Position numbers and translations under genes: made by a program. From contig NZ_VITY01000017.1 in assembly GCF_007993935.1 (NCBI RefSeq), positions 124,001 through 188,000 on the forward strand: 64,000 nt of DNA, in the 5' to 3' direction. The DNA comes from Bradyrhizobium macuxiense (lineage in GTDB: Bacteria > Pseudomonadota > Alphaproteobacteria > Rhizobiales > Xanthobacteraceae). How positions within the stretch are numbered: the stretch's first letter is position 1; the number at the start of each line of letters is the position of its first letter. The notes beneath the pieces are model-generated. The model was not told where the DNA came from. It worked only from the letters and a program-made list of their open reading frames with translations, and made no database searches. Positions 50,559 to 59,261 of the stretch are shown in pieces.

Positions 50559-51795
50559 AATCAGTGCCCCTAACGAGATTCAATCGTTGGACGTATTCCT
50601 GCACGACCTCAAAGTAGGCACGATCGTCCGAACTCCTGGTGACTTCAACGCTTTCAGCCTCGAAACGGAATACCGAAAGCTCGGAAAGCCGCCCATAGTG
50701 AGCCTGTCTTTCAGGTCCGCAAACGGAGGACTCCGCAACGATCCAAAACCGACATTGCACGCGCTCCCCGCATTCTTTGCGAACATGCTACCCGAAGAAC
50801 GGCTCCGCGAAGCAATGGAGAAACACCACGCTGGAAAAGTCCGTCCCGGGAACGATTTTGATCTGCTAGCGGCACTCGGCGGCGATCTGCCTGGTGCAGT
50901 GCGCGTGTTGCCAACTGACGGAAGCGCCACATCCCCTCCTCCAGGCGCCGCAGGAGCCATCCAGGCCCGCTTCTCTCTGGCCGGTGTACAAATGAAGCTC
51001 TCGGTAATGAAAAACACAGGCAAGGAGGGGGGACTGACATTGCGCATCGGCGATGGACAGGGCCAATACATCGCAAAATTCCCATCAACCAATCACATAG
51101 GACTGTCGGAGAATGAATTTGCGATGCTCGCTCTCTCCGAGGCGCTGGGAATGGAGGTGCCCGAACGCGAGCTAGTCGACAAGTCCGATTTCGAGGGGAT
51201 TCCCGAAGAATTCAACACCCTCTCCACCGGCAAGGTGCTCCTCGTCAAACGCTTTGACCGGGGCGCTAAAGGTACACGCATTCACATTGAAGACTTCGCT
51301 CAAATTTTCGGCCTCCCGCCTTCCCGGAAATACGACGGAGCTTCGTATCACGATATCGCCAATGCATTGAACGTAGCGGTGTCGATGGAGGCTGCGATAG
51401 AGTTCGTACGTCGCCTCGCATTTACCGCGCTCATTGGAAATGGCGACATGCATCTCAAGAATTGGTCGACGATATATCCTGGCGACGGACTGACCCCTGC
51501 GCTTGCCCCTGTATATGACGTATTGTCCTCGGTCCCATATCTTCCAAAAGACCAGATGGCGCTCTCCCTGGGTGGCGAGAAGCCATTTAAGGCACTTACT
51601 CCGATCGTTTGGCGCAAGTTCAGCAACCGCGCGCGACTTCCGGAAAAGGCCGTACTACTGGCCGTAGAAGAGGTTGTAGCCTCAGTAAACGCGCATTGGT
51701 GGAAACTCCCCGAGCGCGGGGTCGTGCCGACTTCCGTGCTTCAGCGAATAGACGATCACGTCCGTATGATGAGCAATGTCCTGAATCCTGACTGA
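50551..51795 (+). CDS. hipA: HipA-like serine/threonine kinase toxin
   Basis: This 414-residue protein has the HipA N-terminal domain (LDVFLHDLKVGTIVRTPGDF, then LHALPAFFANMLPEERLREA) and the HipA kinase core. Visible motifs are ARFSLAGVQMKLSVM, the ATP-site Lys in GQYIAKFPST, LVKRFDRGAKGTRIHIEDFA, the catalytic NGDMHLKNWS and the metal-binding Asp in APVYDVLSS. HipA of E. coli phosphorylates glutamyl-tRNA synthetase and causes dormancy; the target here is not known. ATG 50551 is chosen, with 50545 as an alternative. All key kinase residues appear intact. Confidence 0.93.
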   Translation: MPKISAPNEIQSLDVFLHDLKVGTIVRTPGDFNAFSLETEYRKLGKPPIVSLSFRSANGGLRNDPKPTLHALPAFFANMLPEERLREAMEKHHAGKVRPGNDFDLLAALGGDLPGAVRVLPTDGSATSPPPGAAGAIQARFSLAGVQMKLSVMKNTGKEGGLTLRIGDGQGQYIAKFPSTNHIGLSENEFAMLALSEALGMEVPERELVDKSDFEGIPEEFNTLSTGKVLLVKRFDRGAKGTRIHIEDFAQIFGLPPSRKYDGASYHDIANALNVAVSMEAAIEFVRRLAFTALIGNGDMHLKNWSTIYPGDGLTPALAPVYDVLSSVPYLPKDQMALSLGGEKPFKALTPIVWRKFSNRARLPEKAVLLAVEEVVASVNAHWWKLPERGVVPTSVLQRIDDHVRMMSNVLNPD

Positions 51796-52035
51796 CTGTA
51801 GGCCTGGTCGGCGCGTTTCACGCCCCCCGGACTCGGCCACAAAGGGCTTCTCCAGTGCCCCCGCCACCATTTCGATGACCATAGAAATGGACACGATCCC
51901 GCCATAAGCGCCACAAGACCTCGTCTGCAAGGACCAACCAGCATAACGACTACGGCCGTCTCCAGCGTATTCGACGCTTCATTTGTGTTGCGATTTCCGT
52001 ACGGGACGATTTGCTTCAAAACCAATGGCGGCCGA

Positions 52036-52767
52036 TCACCGCAATTGTGAGATTTCATCGGGTAAGGTCCCGTCGGCCAGACCTCCGACACGATCATCGA
52101 TATAACGTCGAAGCGCCGCTGCGGCGTTCAACATGTGCGCACGCATCCTGCGCGATGCGGTCTCGCCATCGCCTTCCGCGATCGCCTGCATGATGGCCTC
52201 GTGCTCATCCCGGGACTTGCGGATGCGGTCGCCCTGCCGCAGTTGCGTGCGGCGGAAGGCGCTGAGCCGCGCGCGCACATCCTGCGCCTGCTCCGCCATG
52301 AACGAGTTGTGCGTCGCGCTGTAGATGCATTCGTGGAACTGGCGGTTGAAGGCGTCGTAGGCATCGACGTCGCTCGCCTCGACCATCGCCCGCGAGGATT
52401 CGTGGAGCTCGATCAGATCGCTGCGCTCGAGCGGCGTCATGCGATAGGTCGCGAGCCTGACGCACATCGCCTCCACCTCGGCGCTGGTCTCGAACATGTC
52501 CATGATGCGCTCCGGCGTCATCCGCGCCACGACGAGGCCGCGGCGGCCGCGCACCTCCACGAGACCGCTGACCACGAGCTGCCGAAGCGCCTCCCGCACC
52601 GGCGTGCGGGACGCGCCAAAGCGATCGGCGAGCTGCTGTTCTTCCAGGGCCGAACCGGCAACCAGCGCGCCCGACGCGATCTCGTCGGTCAATGCGTTCC
52701 GGATCCGGTCGGAGAGCAATCCGCCGTCGTCTTCCGGATCAGTCGCGACCTTGAGCAAACCCGCCAT
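52036..52767 (-). CDS. mdcY: GntR/FadR-type regulator of malonate genes (MdcY-like)
   Basis: This 243-residue repressor has an N-terminal winged helix (LEEQQLADRFGASRTPVREA, about residues 41-60) and a C-terminal FCD ligand-binding domain (FNRQFHECIYSATHNSFMAE, with candidate metal-binding His residues). Its ATG starts at the base after the stop of madM, so it is co-transcribed with the malonate transporter genes. GntR proteins called MdcY or MatR control malonate genes in other bacteria with malonate or malonyl-CoA as inducer. A symmetrical site in the divergent gap at 54051 is its likely target. Confidence 0.85.
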   Translation of the reverse strand: MAGLLKVATDPEDDGGLLSDRIRNALTDEIASGALVAGSALEEQQLADRFGASRTPVREALRQLVVSGLVEVRGRRGLVVARMTPERIMDMFETSAEVEAMCVRLATYRMTPLERSDLIELHESSRAMVEASDVDAYDAFNRQFHECIYSATHNSFMAEQAQDVRARLSAFRRTQLRQGDRIRKSRDEHEAIMQAIAEGDGETASRRMRAHMLNAAAALRRYIDDRVGGLADGTLPDEISQLR

Positions 52768-53532
52768 TTAGCCTCCTGTGATCGCACGCACCGCGAAGTA
52801 AAGGATGGACGGTGCGACCAGACATCCTAATCCCGTATGGAATGTCGCCGTCAACGCTCCGTAAGGCACCAGACGCCGGTCGGTCGCGGCAAGTCCACCG
52901 GAAACGCCGCTGACCGTGCCCATCAATCCGCCGAACACCATCGCACTCCGCGGATTGTCGAGGCCGATCATCTTGGCGACGAACGGCGTCCCGATCATCA
53001 CGATCACCGCCTTGAACACACCGGTCGCGATCGAAAGCGCGATGACCGGCGAGGATGCACCGATTGCTGCCCCGGTGACCGGTCCCACAATGTAGGTGAC
53101 CGCGCCGGCACCGATCGTCGTCAATGATTCGGCATCAGTGTAGCCAAACGCCGCGGCAACGAGAACGCCGAGAATGAACGGGACCACGGTTCCCAGCCCG
53201 AGCGCGACCGCACCGATCAGTCCGGCCTTGCGCGCATGCACGACGTCGACCTCGAAGGCGGTGGCGACGATGGCAAAGTCGCGCAGCATCGCGCCGCCCA
53301 TCAGACCGATCCCGGCCAGCGCCGGCAGGTCGGCGACGCCCTTCTCACCGCCGGTGAAGAGGCCGCCGAGAAAGGCCAGCGCGAGACCCAGCATGATTGC
53401 GATCGCCGAGCCGTGAATGCGCCCGAAAGTGAAGTATTTCGAGATCGCTCCGGAGAGCCACATCAGGATTCCGACTGCGGCGAACGCGGTGATCAGCGAA
53501 TTCGCGACGAGCACGTGAGACAGCATGGTCAT
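52768..53532 (-). CDS. madM: Malonate transporter, MadM subunit
   Basis: MadM is the larger membrane subunit of the two-component malonate:Na+ (or H+) symporter. The 254-residue protein has many hydrophobic helices and the family segment AAFGYTDAESLTTIGAGAVT, then YIVGPVTGAAIGASSPVIAL and GGLMGTVSGVSGGLAATDRR. The ATG at 53532 (MTMLSHVLVANSLI) overlaps the stop of madL (ATGA). It lies directly before the GntR-type gene. Confidence 0.93.
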   Translation of the reverse strand: MTMLSHVLVANSLITAFAAVGILMWLSGAISKYFTFGRIHGSAIAIMLGLALAFLGGLFTGGEKGVADLPALAGIGLMGGAMLRDFAIVATAFEVDVVHARKAGLIGAVALGLGTVVPFILGVLVAAAFGYTDAESLTTIGAGAVTYIVGPVTGAAIGASSPVIALSIATGVFKAVIVMIGTPFVAKMIGLDNPRSAMVFGGLMGTVSGVSGGLAATDRRLVPYGALTATFHTGLGCLVAPSILYFAVRAITGG

Positions 53533-53969
53533 GCGACCCTCCCGGACTTGAACTGAGGCACAGGCGCGGCAAGCGTCTCGGCTTCGCGCGCTTCGATCTC
53601 GTCCATCGTCTCGACCCGGCCGCTGAGCCGGCCGATCAGGGCCACCATCGCGAAACACACCGCGACGGCACCGGCGCCGGCAATGATGACGATCGGGCCG
53701 CCTTTCGCCGCGGCGACGACGTTCTGCTGCGCGGCCATCGCAACCACGATCGGAATGTAGAAGCTGCCCCAGAACTCGACACCGGTCTTGAGCCCGTGAC
53801 TGAGCAGCTTGCGGCGCACCAGCCAGAGCCGGGCCGCAATCAGAAAGATCATCGCAATGCCGACGCCGCCGACATTGGCCTTCACGCCGAGGGCGACGCC
53901 GAGCAGGTCTCCCAGGAAGCCCCCCAGCAGGGTGCAGATCGCGAGCAGCGCGACACCGGAAATGGTCAC
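53529..53969 (-). CDS. madL: Malonate transporter, MadL subunit
   Basis: MadL is the smaller membrane subunit of the malonate symporter. The 146-residue protein starts at a GTG (VTISGVALLAICTLLGGFLG) with GGGAGG upstream. It has four membrane helices, including VGGVGIAMIFLIAARLWLV and FWGSFYIPIVVAMAAQQNVV, and a charged C-terminal tail. It is the first gene of madL-madM-mdcY and is divergent from mdcA. Confidence 0.92.
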   Translation of the reverse strand: MTISGVALLAICTLLGGFLGDLLGVALGVKANVGGVGIAMIFLIAARLWLVRRKLLSHGLKTGVEFWGSFYIPIVVAMAAQQNVVAAAKGGPIVIIAGAGAVAVCFAMVALIGRLSGRVETMDEIEAREAETLAAPVPQFKSGRVA

Positions 53970-54050
53970 GGGCGCCTCCCAGCTGTGAGCATTTGGCGGC
54001 CGGCAGGACCTGGACACTTGGTATGCATTCGCATCGTCAATTTCCTCCTG

Positions 54051-54120
54051 TGTATGCGAATTTCGCTATCTTATGGCAATTAGTATACACTAATTGACAT
54101 TCGAAGGCAATACGCATACA
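54051..54120. promoter_or_regulatory. Nested inverted repeats between madL and mdcA
   Basis: AATTAGT-ATAC-ACTAATT (54078-54095) has perfect 7-base arms and contains GTATAC. Around nearly the same centre lie TGTATGCG (54051-54058) and CGCATACA (54113-54120), exact reverse complements. The region is AT-rich and sits between the two divergent malonate transcripts. GntR-type malonate regulators elsewhere bind GTATAC-centred palindromes, so this is probably the MdcY-like operator. Confidence 0.7.
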
Positions 54121-54163
54121 TTCACCGGCATTGAAGCCAATCTCGCATGCCGAGGAGCCCGAA

Positions 54164-55810
54164 ATGAGCGATTGGGGTATGCAAAAGGCCGCGCTGGGCG
54201 AGCGCCTGGCCGCCGGCCAACGACACGCCAACGGAAAGGTCGTCCCGATCCCGAGCCTGCCTGCGTTTCTGAAGTCGGTGATCCGGTCAGGTGACCGGGT
54301 GTGCCTCGAGGGCGACAACCAGAAGCAGGCCGACATCCTCGCCTCGTCGCTCGCGAACCTCGACCCTGCCGAAATCAGCGATCTCCACATGGTGCAGTCG
54401 GGCATCGTGCTGCCGTCGCACCTCGACATCTTCGAGAAGGGCATCGCGCGCCGGCTCGACTTCTCCTATTCGGGCCCGCAATCGGCACGCATCGCGCGGA
54501 TGCTGTTCGGCGGCAAGATCGAGCTCGGCGCCGTCCATACCTATCTCGAGCTGTTCGCGCGCTACTTCATCGATCTCACGCCGAACGTCGCGCTGATCGC
54601 GGCTGTCAGCGCCGACAAGGATGGCAACCTCTATACCGGGCCCAACACCGAAGACACGCCGACCGTCGTCGAGGCGACGAGCTACAAGAATGGCCTCGTC
54701 GTGGCCCAGGTCACCGAGATCGTCGACAAGGTGCCGCGCGTCGATATCCCCGGCGACCTCGTGCATTTCGTGGTGGAAGCAGGACGGCCGTTCTATGTGG
54801 AGCCGCTCTTCACACGCGATCCGGCGGCGATCACCGAAACCCAGATCCTGACCGCGATGCTCGCCATCAAGGGCATCTACGCGCCCTATGGCGTGCGCCG
54901 GCTCAATCATGGCATCGGCTTCAACACCGCCGCGATCGAGCTCCTGCTGCCGACCTATGGCGAGAAGCTCGGCCTCAAGGGCAAGGTCTGCACCCACTTC
55001 GCGCTCAATCCGCACCCGACGCTGATTCCGGCGATCGAAGCTGGATGGGTCGAGCAGATCCACAGCTTCGGATCGGAAGTTGGCATGGAGGATTACGTCG
55101 CCGCGCGCCCGGATGTGTTCTTCACCGGGCCCGACGGCTCGCTGCGCTCCAATCGCGCCTTCTGCCAGACCGCGGGCCTCTATGCCTGCGACATGTTCAT
55201 CGGGTCGACCCTGCAAATCGACCTCGAAGGCCACAGTTCGACGGTGACGACCAGCCGCATCGCCGGCTTCGGCGGCGCACCCAATATGGGCTCCGACCCG
55301 CGCGGCCGCCGGCACCCGAGCGAACCCTGGCTCAAGGCCGGCGCCGAGGCGGCGCCCGGGTCCGACGCCGCGTTGCGCCGCGGCCGCAAGCTCGTGGTGC
55401 AGATCGGCGAAACCTTCGGCGAGCGCAACGCGCCGCTGTTCGTCGAGCGCCTCGATGCGCTCGAGCTCGCAAGCGCGCTCAAGCTCGATCTCGCGCCGGT
55501 CATGGTCTATTCCGACGACGTTACCCACATCGTCACCGAGGAAGGCATCGCCAACCTCCTGATGTGCCGGGACAAGGACGAGCGCGAGCAGGCCATCCGC
55601 GGTGTTGCCGGCTACACCGACATCGGCCGCGCCCGCGATCCGAAGCTGGTCGAAAAGCTGCGCGCACGCGGCGTGATCCGGCGCCCCGAAGATCTCGGCA
55701 TCGATCCGCTCGACGCCGATCGCCGCCTGCTCGCCGCCCGCTCGATCAAGGATCTCATGCTGGCTTCCGGCGGCCTCTATCGTCCGCCCAGCCGCTTCCG
55801 CAACTGGTGA
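54164..55810 (+). CDS. mdcA: Malonate decarboxylase alpha subunit (acetyl-S-ACP:malonate ACP transferase)
   Basis: MdcA exchanges acetyl for malonyl on the acyl carrier protein, which starts each turnover. The 548-residue protein starts MSDWGMQKAALGERLAAGQR with GAGGAG upstream and belongs to the CoA-transferase superfamily. Recognisable segments are GDRVCLEGDNQKQADILASS, DGNLYTGPNTEDTPTVVEAT and IAGFGGAPNMGSDPRGRRHP. It begins the operon mdcACDEGBH. A TTG at 54131 gives a less likely start. Confidence 0.95.
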   Translation: MSDWGMQKAALGERLAAGQRHANGKVVPIPSLPAFLKSVIRSGDRVCLEGDNQKQADILASSLANLDPAEISDLHMVQSGIVLPSHLDIFEKGIARRLDFSYSGPQSARIARMLFGGKIELGAVHTYLELFARYFIDLTPNVALIAAVSADKDGNLYTGPNTEDTPTVVEATSYKNGLVVAQVTEIVDKVPRVDIPGDLVHFVVEAGRPFYVEPLFTRDPAAITETQILTAMLAIKGIYAPYGVRRLNHGIGFNTAAIELLLPTYGEKLGLKGKVCTHFALNPHPTLIPAIEAGWVEQIHSFGSEVGMEDYVAARPDVFFTGPDGSLRSNRAFCQTAGLYACDMFIGSTLQIDLEGHSSTVTTSRIAGFGGAPNMGSDPRGRRHPSEPWLKAGAEAAPGSDAALRRGRKLVVQIGETFGERNAPLFVERLDALELASALKLDLAPVMVYSDDVTHIVTEEGIANLLMCRDKDEREQAIRGVAGYTDIGRARDPKLVEKLRARGVIRRPEDLGIDPLDADRRLLAARSIKDLMLASGGLYRPPSRFRNW

Positions 55811-55820
55811 GGAGTTTCGC

Positions 55821-56138
55821 ATGGAAACGCTCAGCTTCCGACTATCCGCCTCGACGCGCGCCGGCGGCACCCGCATGCAGGCCATCGTCGGCGTCGTCGC
55901 CTCCGGCAATCTCGAGGTGCTGCTGGAACGCGCAGCGCCGGCCGACAGCTGCATGATCGACATCACAACTGCGGCCCATGGCTTCGGCGCGGTCTGGGAG
56001 GCTGTGGTGCGCGACTTCGTCGACCGCCGCCCTGCCGGAGGCCTGCGCATTTCCATCAATGACGGCGGTGCCCGGCCCGACACGGTCGCGTTGCGCCTCG
56101 CCCAGGGCGTCCGCAAGATCGAGGAGCCGGAGCGATGA
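55821..56138 (+). CDS. mdcC: Malonate decarboxylase acyl carrier protein (delta subunit)
   Basis: This 105-residue carrier protein holds the 2'-(5''-phosphoribosyl)-3'-dephospho-CoA group to which malonyl and acetyl are bound. The modified serine is probably Ser28 in GVVASGNLEVLLERA. It starts METLSFRLSASTRAGG 10 bases after mdcA and overlaps mdcD by 4 bases. Length is normal. Confidence 0.93.
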   Translation: METLSFRLSASTRAGGTRMQAIVGVVASGNLEVLLERAAPADSCMIDITTAAHGFGAVWEAVVRDFVDRRPAGGLRISINDGGARPDTVALRLAQGVRKIEEPER

Positions 56139-57049
56139 CCGCAGCCACCGCCAACACGGATTCGCTGAGCTGGTACGAGGCGAGCGCCCGGCAGCGCATT
56201 GATGCGCTGGTCGATCCCGGCAGCTTTGTCGAATTCATCGGTCCCGAGCAGCGCGAGATGAGCCCGCATCTGGCGATCTTCGACCTGCCGGAGCAATTCG
56301 ACGACGGCATCGTCATCGGACGCGGCCGTCTCGACAGCTCGCCGGTTTTCGTCGCAGCCCAGGAAGGACGCTTCATGGGCGGCGCCTTCGGTGAGGTGCA
56401 CGGCGCCAAGCTCACTGGCCTCCTACGCGCGGCCCGCACGCTGCGGCAGGACGTGCTGATCCTGTTCGACACCGGCGGCGTGCGCCTCCAGGAGGCCAAT
56501 GCCGGCGAGCTCGCGATTGCGGAGATCATGCGCGCGATCGTCGAGGCGCGGCGCGCAGGCGTCAACGTGATCGGTGTGATCGGCGGGCGCGCCGGATGCT
56601 ATGGCGGCGGCAGCCTGATCGCCGGCACCTGCTCGCGCCTGATCGTCTCCGAACAGGGCCGGATCAGCGTCAGCGGTCCCGAGGTGATCGAGACCAACAA
56701 GGGCATCGAGGAGTTCGACTCGCGCGACCGCGCGCTGGTCTGGCGCACGATGGGCGGCAAGCACCGCTACCTGATCGGCGGCGCCGACGCATTCGTCGAC
56801 GACGAGGCGCAGGCAGTTCGGCAGGCCGCGATCGATGCGCTCGAGGTCACGCGCGGTTACGGTGTGGCGAATCTCGAAGCCGAGCAGTCGCGCCTGGAGC
56901 GGCGGCTGCAACGCTTCGGCGCGGCCAGGGACGCTGTCGATGTCTGGCAGGCGCTCGGCATCGACAAGCCGACCGACATCCCCGCGCTTCCGACCGACGC
57001 GTTTCTTGCCGCGGCGAACAACAGGGAGAATGCCGATGACGCTCGATGA
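56135..57049 (+). CDS. mdcD: Malonate decarboxylase beta subunit
   Basis: MdcD and MdcE together decarboxylate malonyl-S-ACP to acetyl-S-ACP. The 304-residue protein has the crotonase/carboxyltransferase fold with LSWYEASARQRIDALVDPGS, GAFGEVHGAKLTGLLRAART and the oxyanion region VIGGRAGCYGGGSLIAGTCS. It follows mdcC with an ATGA overlap and overlaps mdcE by 14 bases. It needs no biotin partner, and none is encoded nearby. Confidence 0.95.
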   Translation: MTAATANTDSLSWYEASARQRIDALVDPGSFVEFIGPEQREMSPHLAIFDLPEQFDDGIVIGRGRLDSSPVFVAAQEGRFMGGAFGEVHGAKLTGLLRAARTLRQDVLILFDTGGVRLQEANAGELAIAEIMRAIVEARRAGVNVIGVIGGRAGCYGGGSLIAGTCSRLIVSEQGRISVSGPEVIETNKGIEEFDSRDRALVWRTMGGKHRYLIGGADAFVDDEAQAVRQAAIDALEVTRGYGVANLEAEQSRLERRLQRFGAARDAVDVWQALGIDKPTDIPALPTDAFLAAANNRENADDAR

Positions 57050-57776
57050 CATCCTGGCCGGCCTGTTTCCGAACGGCAGCGACATCGGCGTTGCCGGCGC
57101 GATGATTTCGGGAACGGCGGTCCTTGCCGGTGCAGGCCTGGTCCACGTGCTTGGCATCACCCGGGGACAGCCACTCGGCGTCGACGAGGCGATTGTGCTC
57201 GCAAGGCGCGTGATCGAGATCATCAAATCGGGCGATCGTGCGCCGATCTTGTTCCTAGTGGATTCTTCAAGCCAGCGCATGAGCAGGCGCGACGAATTGC
57301 TCGGCCTCAGCGAATACCTGGCGCATCTCGCCAAGGCCTTGCTGCTGGCGGAAGCGGAAGGACACCGCACGGTCGGCCTGCTCTACGGCGGCAGCGCGGC
57401 CGGCGCGTTCATCGCCACCGCGCTTGCCACTGGCACGCTGGTCGCGCTGCCCGGCGCGCATCCGGCGGTGATGGATCTGCCGTCGATGGCGCGGGTCACC
57501 AAGCTTCCGATCGATGTGCTCAAGGCCAAGGCGGAAGCGACCCCGGTGTTCGCTCCGGGTCTCGAGAACATGGTGCAAACCGGCGGCATTCACCTGGTCC
57601 TGGACGATCAATCGCCATTGGCGCCGCAGCTCGCCGCCATCCTCGAGCGCCCGCAGGCGCCGGACCAACGCGACCGGTTCGGTGCCGAGCGCGGCGGACG
57701 GCGGAAAGCTGCCGAAATCGCCGACCGGGTGGTCATGCTCGCGGCGTCCGCGCCGCAGGGAGCGCAACATGGCTGA
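57036..57776 (+). CDS. mdcE: Malonate decarboxylase gamma subunit
   Basis: This 246-residue partner of MdcD starts MTLDDILAGLFPNGSDIG and has ILFLVDSSSQRMSRRDELLG and GLLYGGSAAGAFIATALATG, the glycine-rich oxyanion region. The ATG at 57036 lies inside the end of mdcD and gives the expected length; an upstream in-frame extension opposes the mdcD reading frame and was rejected. It overlaps mdcG by 8 bases. Confidence 0.94.
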   Translation: MTLDDILAGLFPNGSDIGVAGAMISGTAVLAGAGLVHVLGITRGQPLGVDEAIVLARRVIEIIKSGDRAPILFLVDSSSQRMSRRDELLGLSEYLAHLAKALLLAEAEGHRTVGLLYGGSAAGAFIATALATGTLVALPGAHPAVMDLPSMARVTKLPIDVLKAKAEATPVFAPGLENMVQTGGIHLVLDDQSPLAPQLAAILERPQAPDQRDRFGAERGGRRKAAEIADRVVMLAASAPQGAQHG

Positions 57777-58416
57777 CGCCCTGGATCGCCACACCATGGT
57801 GAAAGTCTCGGCCGCGGCATGGCGCGCCGCGATGCGCCGATATTCCGAACTCGCCGATGAGCCGATCATCGCAGGCTGGGCGCGCGCGGATCGTCCGCTC
57901 ATTGTCCGGCGGCCGGCGTGCAGCGATGGAGCGGGCATAATTGCGCTCGGCCTGCCGCTGCCGCCGAGCCACGGCAAACGACGCATTGCGCTGGCGCTCG
58001 CGCGCGGCGACATCGTCGCATCCGCCCCGCCGCCATTGCTCACTGACGCGGCCGCCACAGCGCCCGCGCAGTGGCGCGAGACGATCGAGCATCTCGTGCG
58101 GCTGGTGCCGGAGACCCGCACCTTCGGCAGCCTGGCGTGGCAGCACCTCACCGGACTGCCCTATCTTTCTGACAGTTCGGACCTCGATCTGCTTTGGCCG
58201 CTGTCGTCAGCCCGGCAAGCGCACACCCTGCCGTCCGACATCGCCGCGATTGCGGAGCGGGCGCCGATGCGGCTCGATGGAGAGATCGTCGGTTGGGCTG
58301 GCGGCGTGCAGTGGCGCGAACTGACCGGTAGCGACGAGGACGAAGTCATCGTGAAGGGACCTGTCGGCGTCACCGGCACGACGCGCGCAGCGTTTCTCTC
58401 GGGTCGCATATCATGA
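57769..58416 (+). CDS. mdcG: Phosphoribosyl-dephospho-CoA transferase MdcG
   Basis: MdcG attaches the prosthetic group to the MdcC serine. The 215-residue nucleotidyltransferase-like protein has the key acidic motif in LSDSSDLDLLWPL, preceded by FGSLAWQHLTGLPYL. It starts MADALDRHTMVKVSAAAWRA inside the end of mdcE and overlaps mdcB by 4 bases. Here mdcG precedes mdcB, whereas in other bacteria mdcB is often placed elsewhere in the operon. Confidence 0.92.
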   Translation: MADALDRHTMVKVSAAAWRAAMRRYSELADEPIIAGWARADRPLIVRRPACSDGAGIIALGLPLPPSHGKRRIALALARGDIVASAPPPLLTDAAATAPAQWRETIEHLVRLVPETRTFGSLAWQHLTGLPYLSDSSDLDLLWPLSSARQAHTLPSDIAAIAERAPMRLDGEIVGWAGGVQWRELTGSDEDEVIVKGPVGVTGTTRAAFLSGRIS

Positions 58417-59261
58417 ACGCCGCACTCAAATGGCAGTCACAGCCTCGACGCGAATCCGATGCGGAGCAGATCGGTCAGCTTGCTTCGCTGTGCCTGAAGC
58501 TCGAGGTCGCTACCTATCCGAAGCCGGGCCTGGTCAGCCATCTCGACAACGGCGCGCACGCGGATATGGACGCCGCGCTGCTGTACCTGAGCGCCGACAC
58601 GCTGGCGCCCTTCTTCGGCGATCTGGCGGCCGCCGGCGCCGAGGGTGCCGGCATGAACCGGCTGCGCGCGATCGGCGTTGCCGCGGAGCGCGCCATGATG
58701 GCTGCGACCTCCGGCGTCAACACGCATCGCGGCGCGATCTTCGGACTGGGCCTGCTGTGCGCCGCGGCCGGATATCGCGGCGCGCTCGGCATCCGGAAGT
58801 CGCTCGGCGAGCTGGTGTCGCAACGTTGGGGCGACGCCATCCTGTCCGGCCCGGTCTCGCTGCGCAGTCATGGCTCGGTGGCCGCACGCAGCCACGGCGC
58901 CGGCGGCGCCCGGGCTGAAGCAGCCGGTGGCTTCCGCTCCGTCTATGACATCGCCCTTCCCGCCCTATATGCAGCGCGGACGCTGGCACCACATGATGAG
59001 GAAGCTGTGCGCGTTCAGACCTGCATGACGCTGATCGCCGAGGTCACCGATACCAATCTGCTGCATCGCGGCGGCGCGGAAGGATTGCGCTTTGCGCAAG
59101 CCAGCGCATCGGCATTTCTGGCCACCGGAGGCGTCGGATCGTTCCGCTGGCGCGAGCGCGCCGCCGACATTCATCGCGCATTCGTAGCCCGCAATCTGAG
59201 CCCCGGCGGCTCGGCCGACCTCCTGGCCATGGCGCTGTTCATCGACCGGATGGAACGCTGA
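58413..59261 (+). CDS. mdcB: Triphosphoribosyl-dephospho-CoA synthase MdcB
   Basis: MdcB makes the prosthetic-group precursor from ATP and dephospho-CoA. The 282-residue protein of the CitG/MdcB family has YPKPGLVSHLDNGAHADMDA and SGVNTHRGAIFGLGLLCAAA, and later LIAEVTDTNLLHRGGAEGL. Its start overlaps the mdcG stop, and its own stop overlaps the mdcH start by one base (TGATG). Confidence 0.94.
   Translation: MNAALKWQSQPRRESDAEQIGQLASLCLKLEVATYPKPGLVSHLDNGAHADMDAALLYLSADTLAPFFGDLAAAGAEGAGMNRLRAIGVAAERAMMAATSGVNTHRGAIFGLGLLCAAAGYRGALGIRKSLGELVSQRWGDAILSGPVSLRSHGSVAARSHGAGGARAEAAGGFRSVYDIALPALYAARTLAPHDEEAVRVQTCMTLIAEVTDTNLLHRGGAEGLRFAQASASAFLATGGVGSFRWRERAADIHRAFVARNLSPGGSADLLAMALFIDRMER

Noticed and set aside
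54287..56401. Minus-strand open frame of 704 codons
   Set aside because: It is antisense to mdcA, mdcC and mdcD, which are all clearly recognised.
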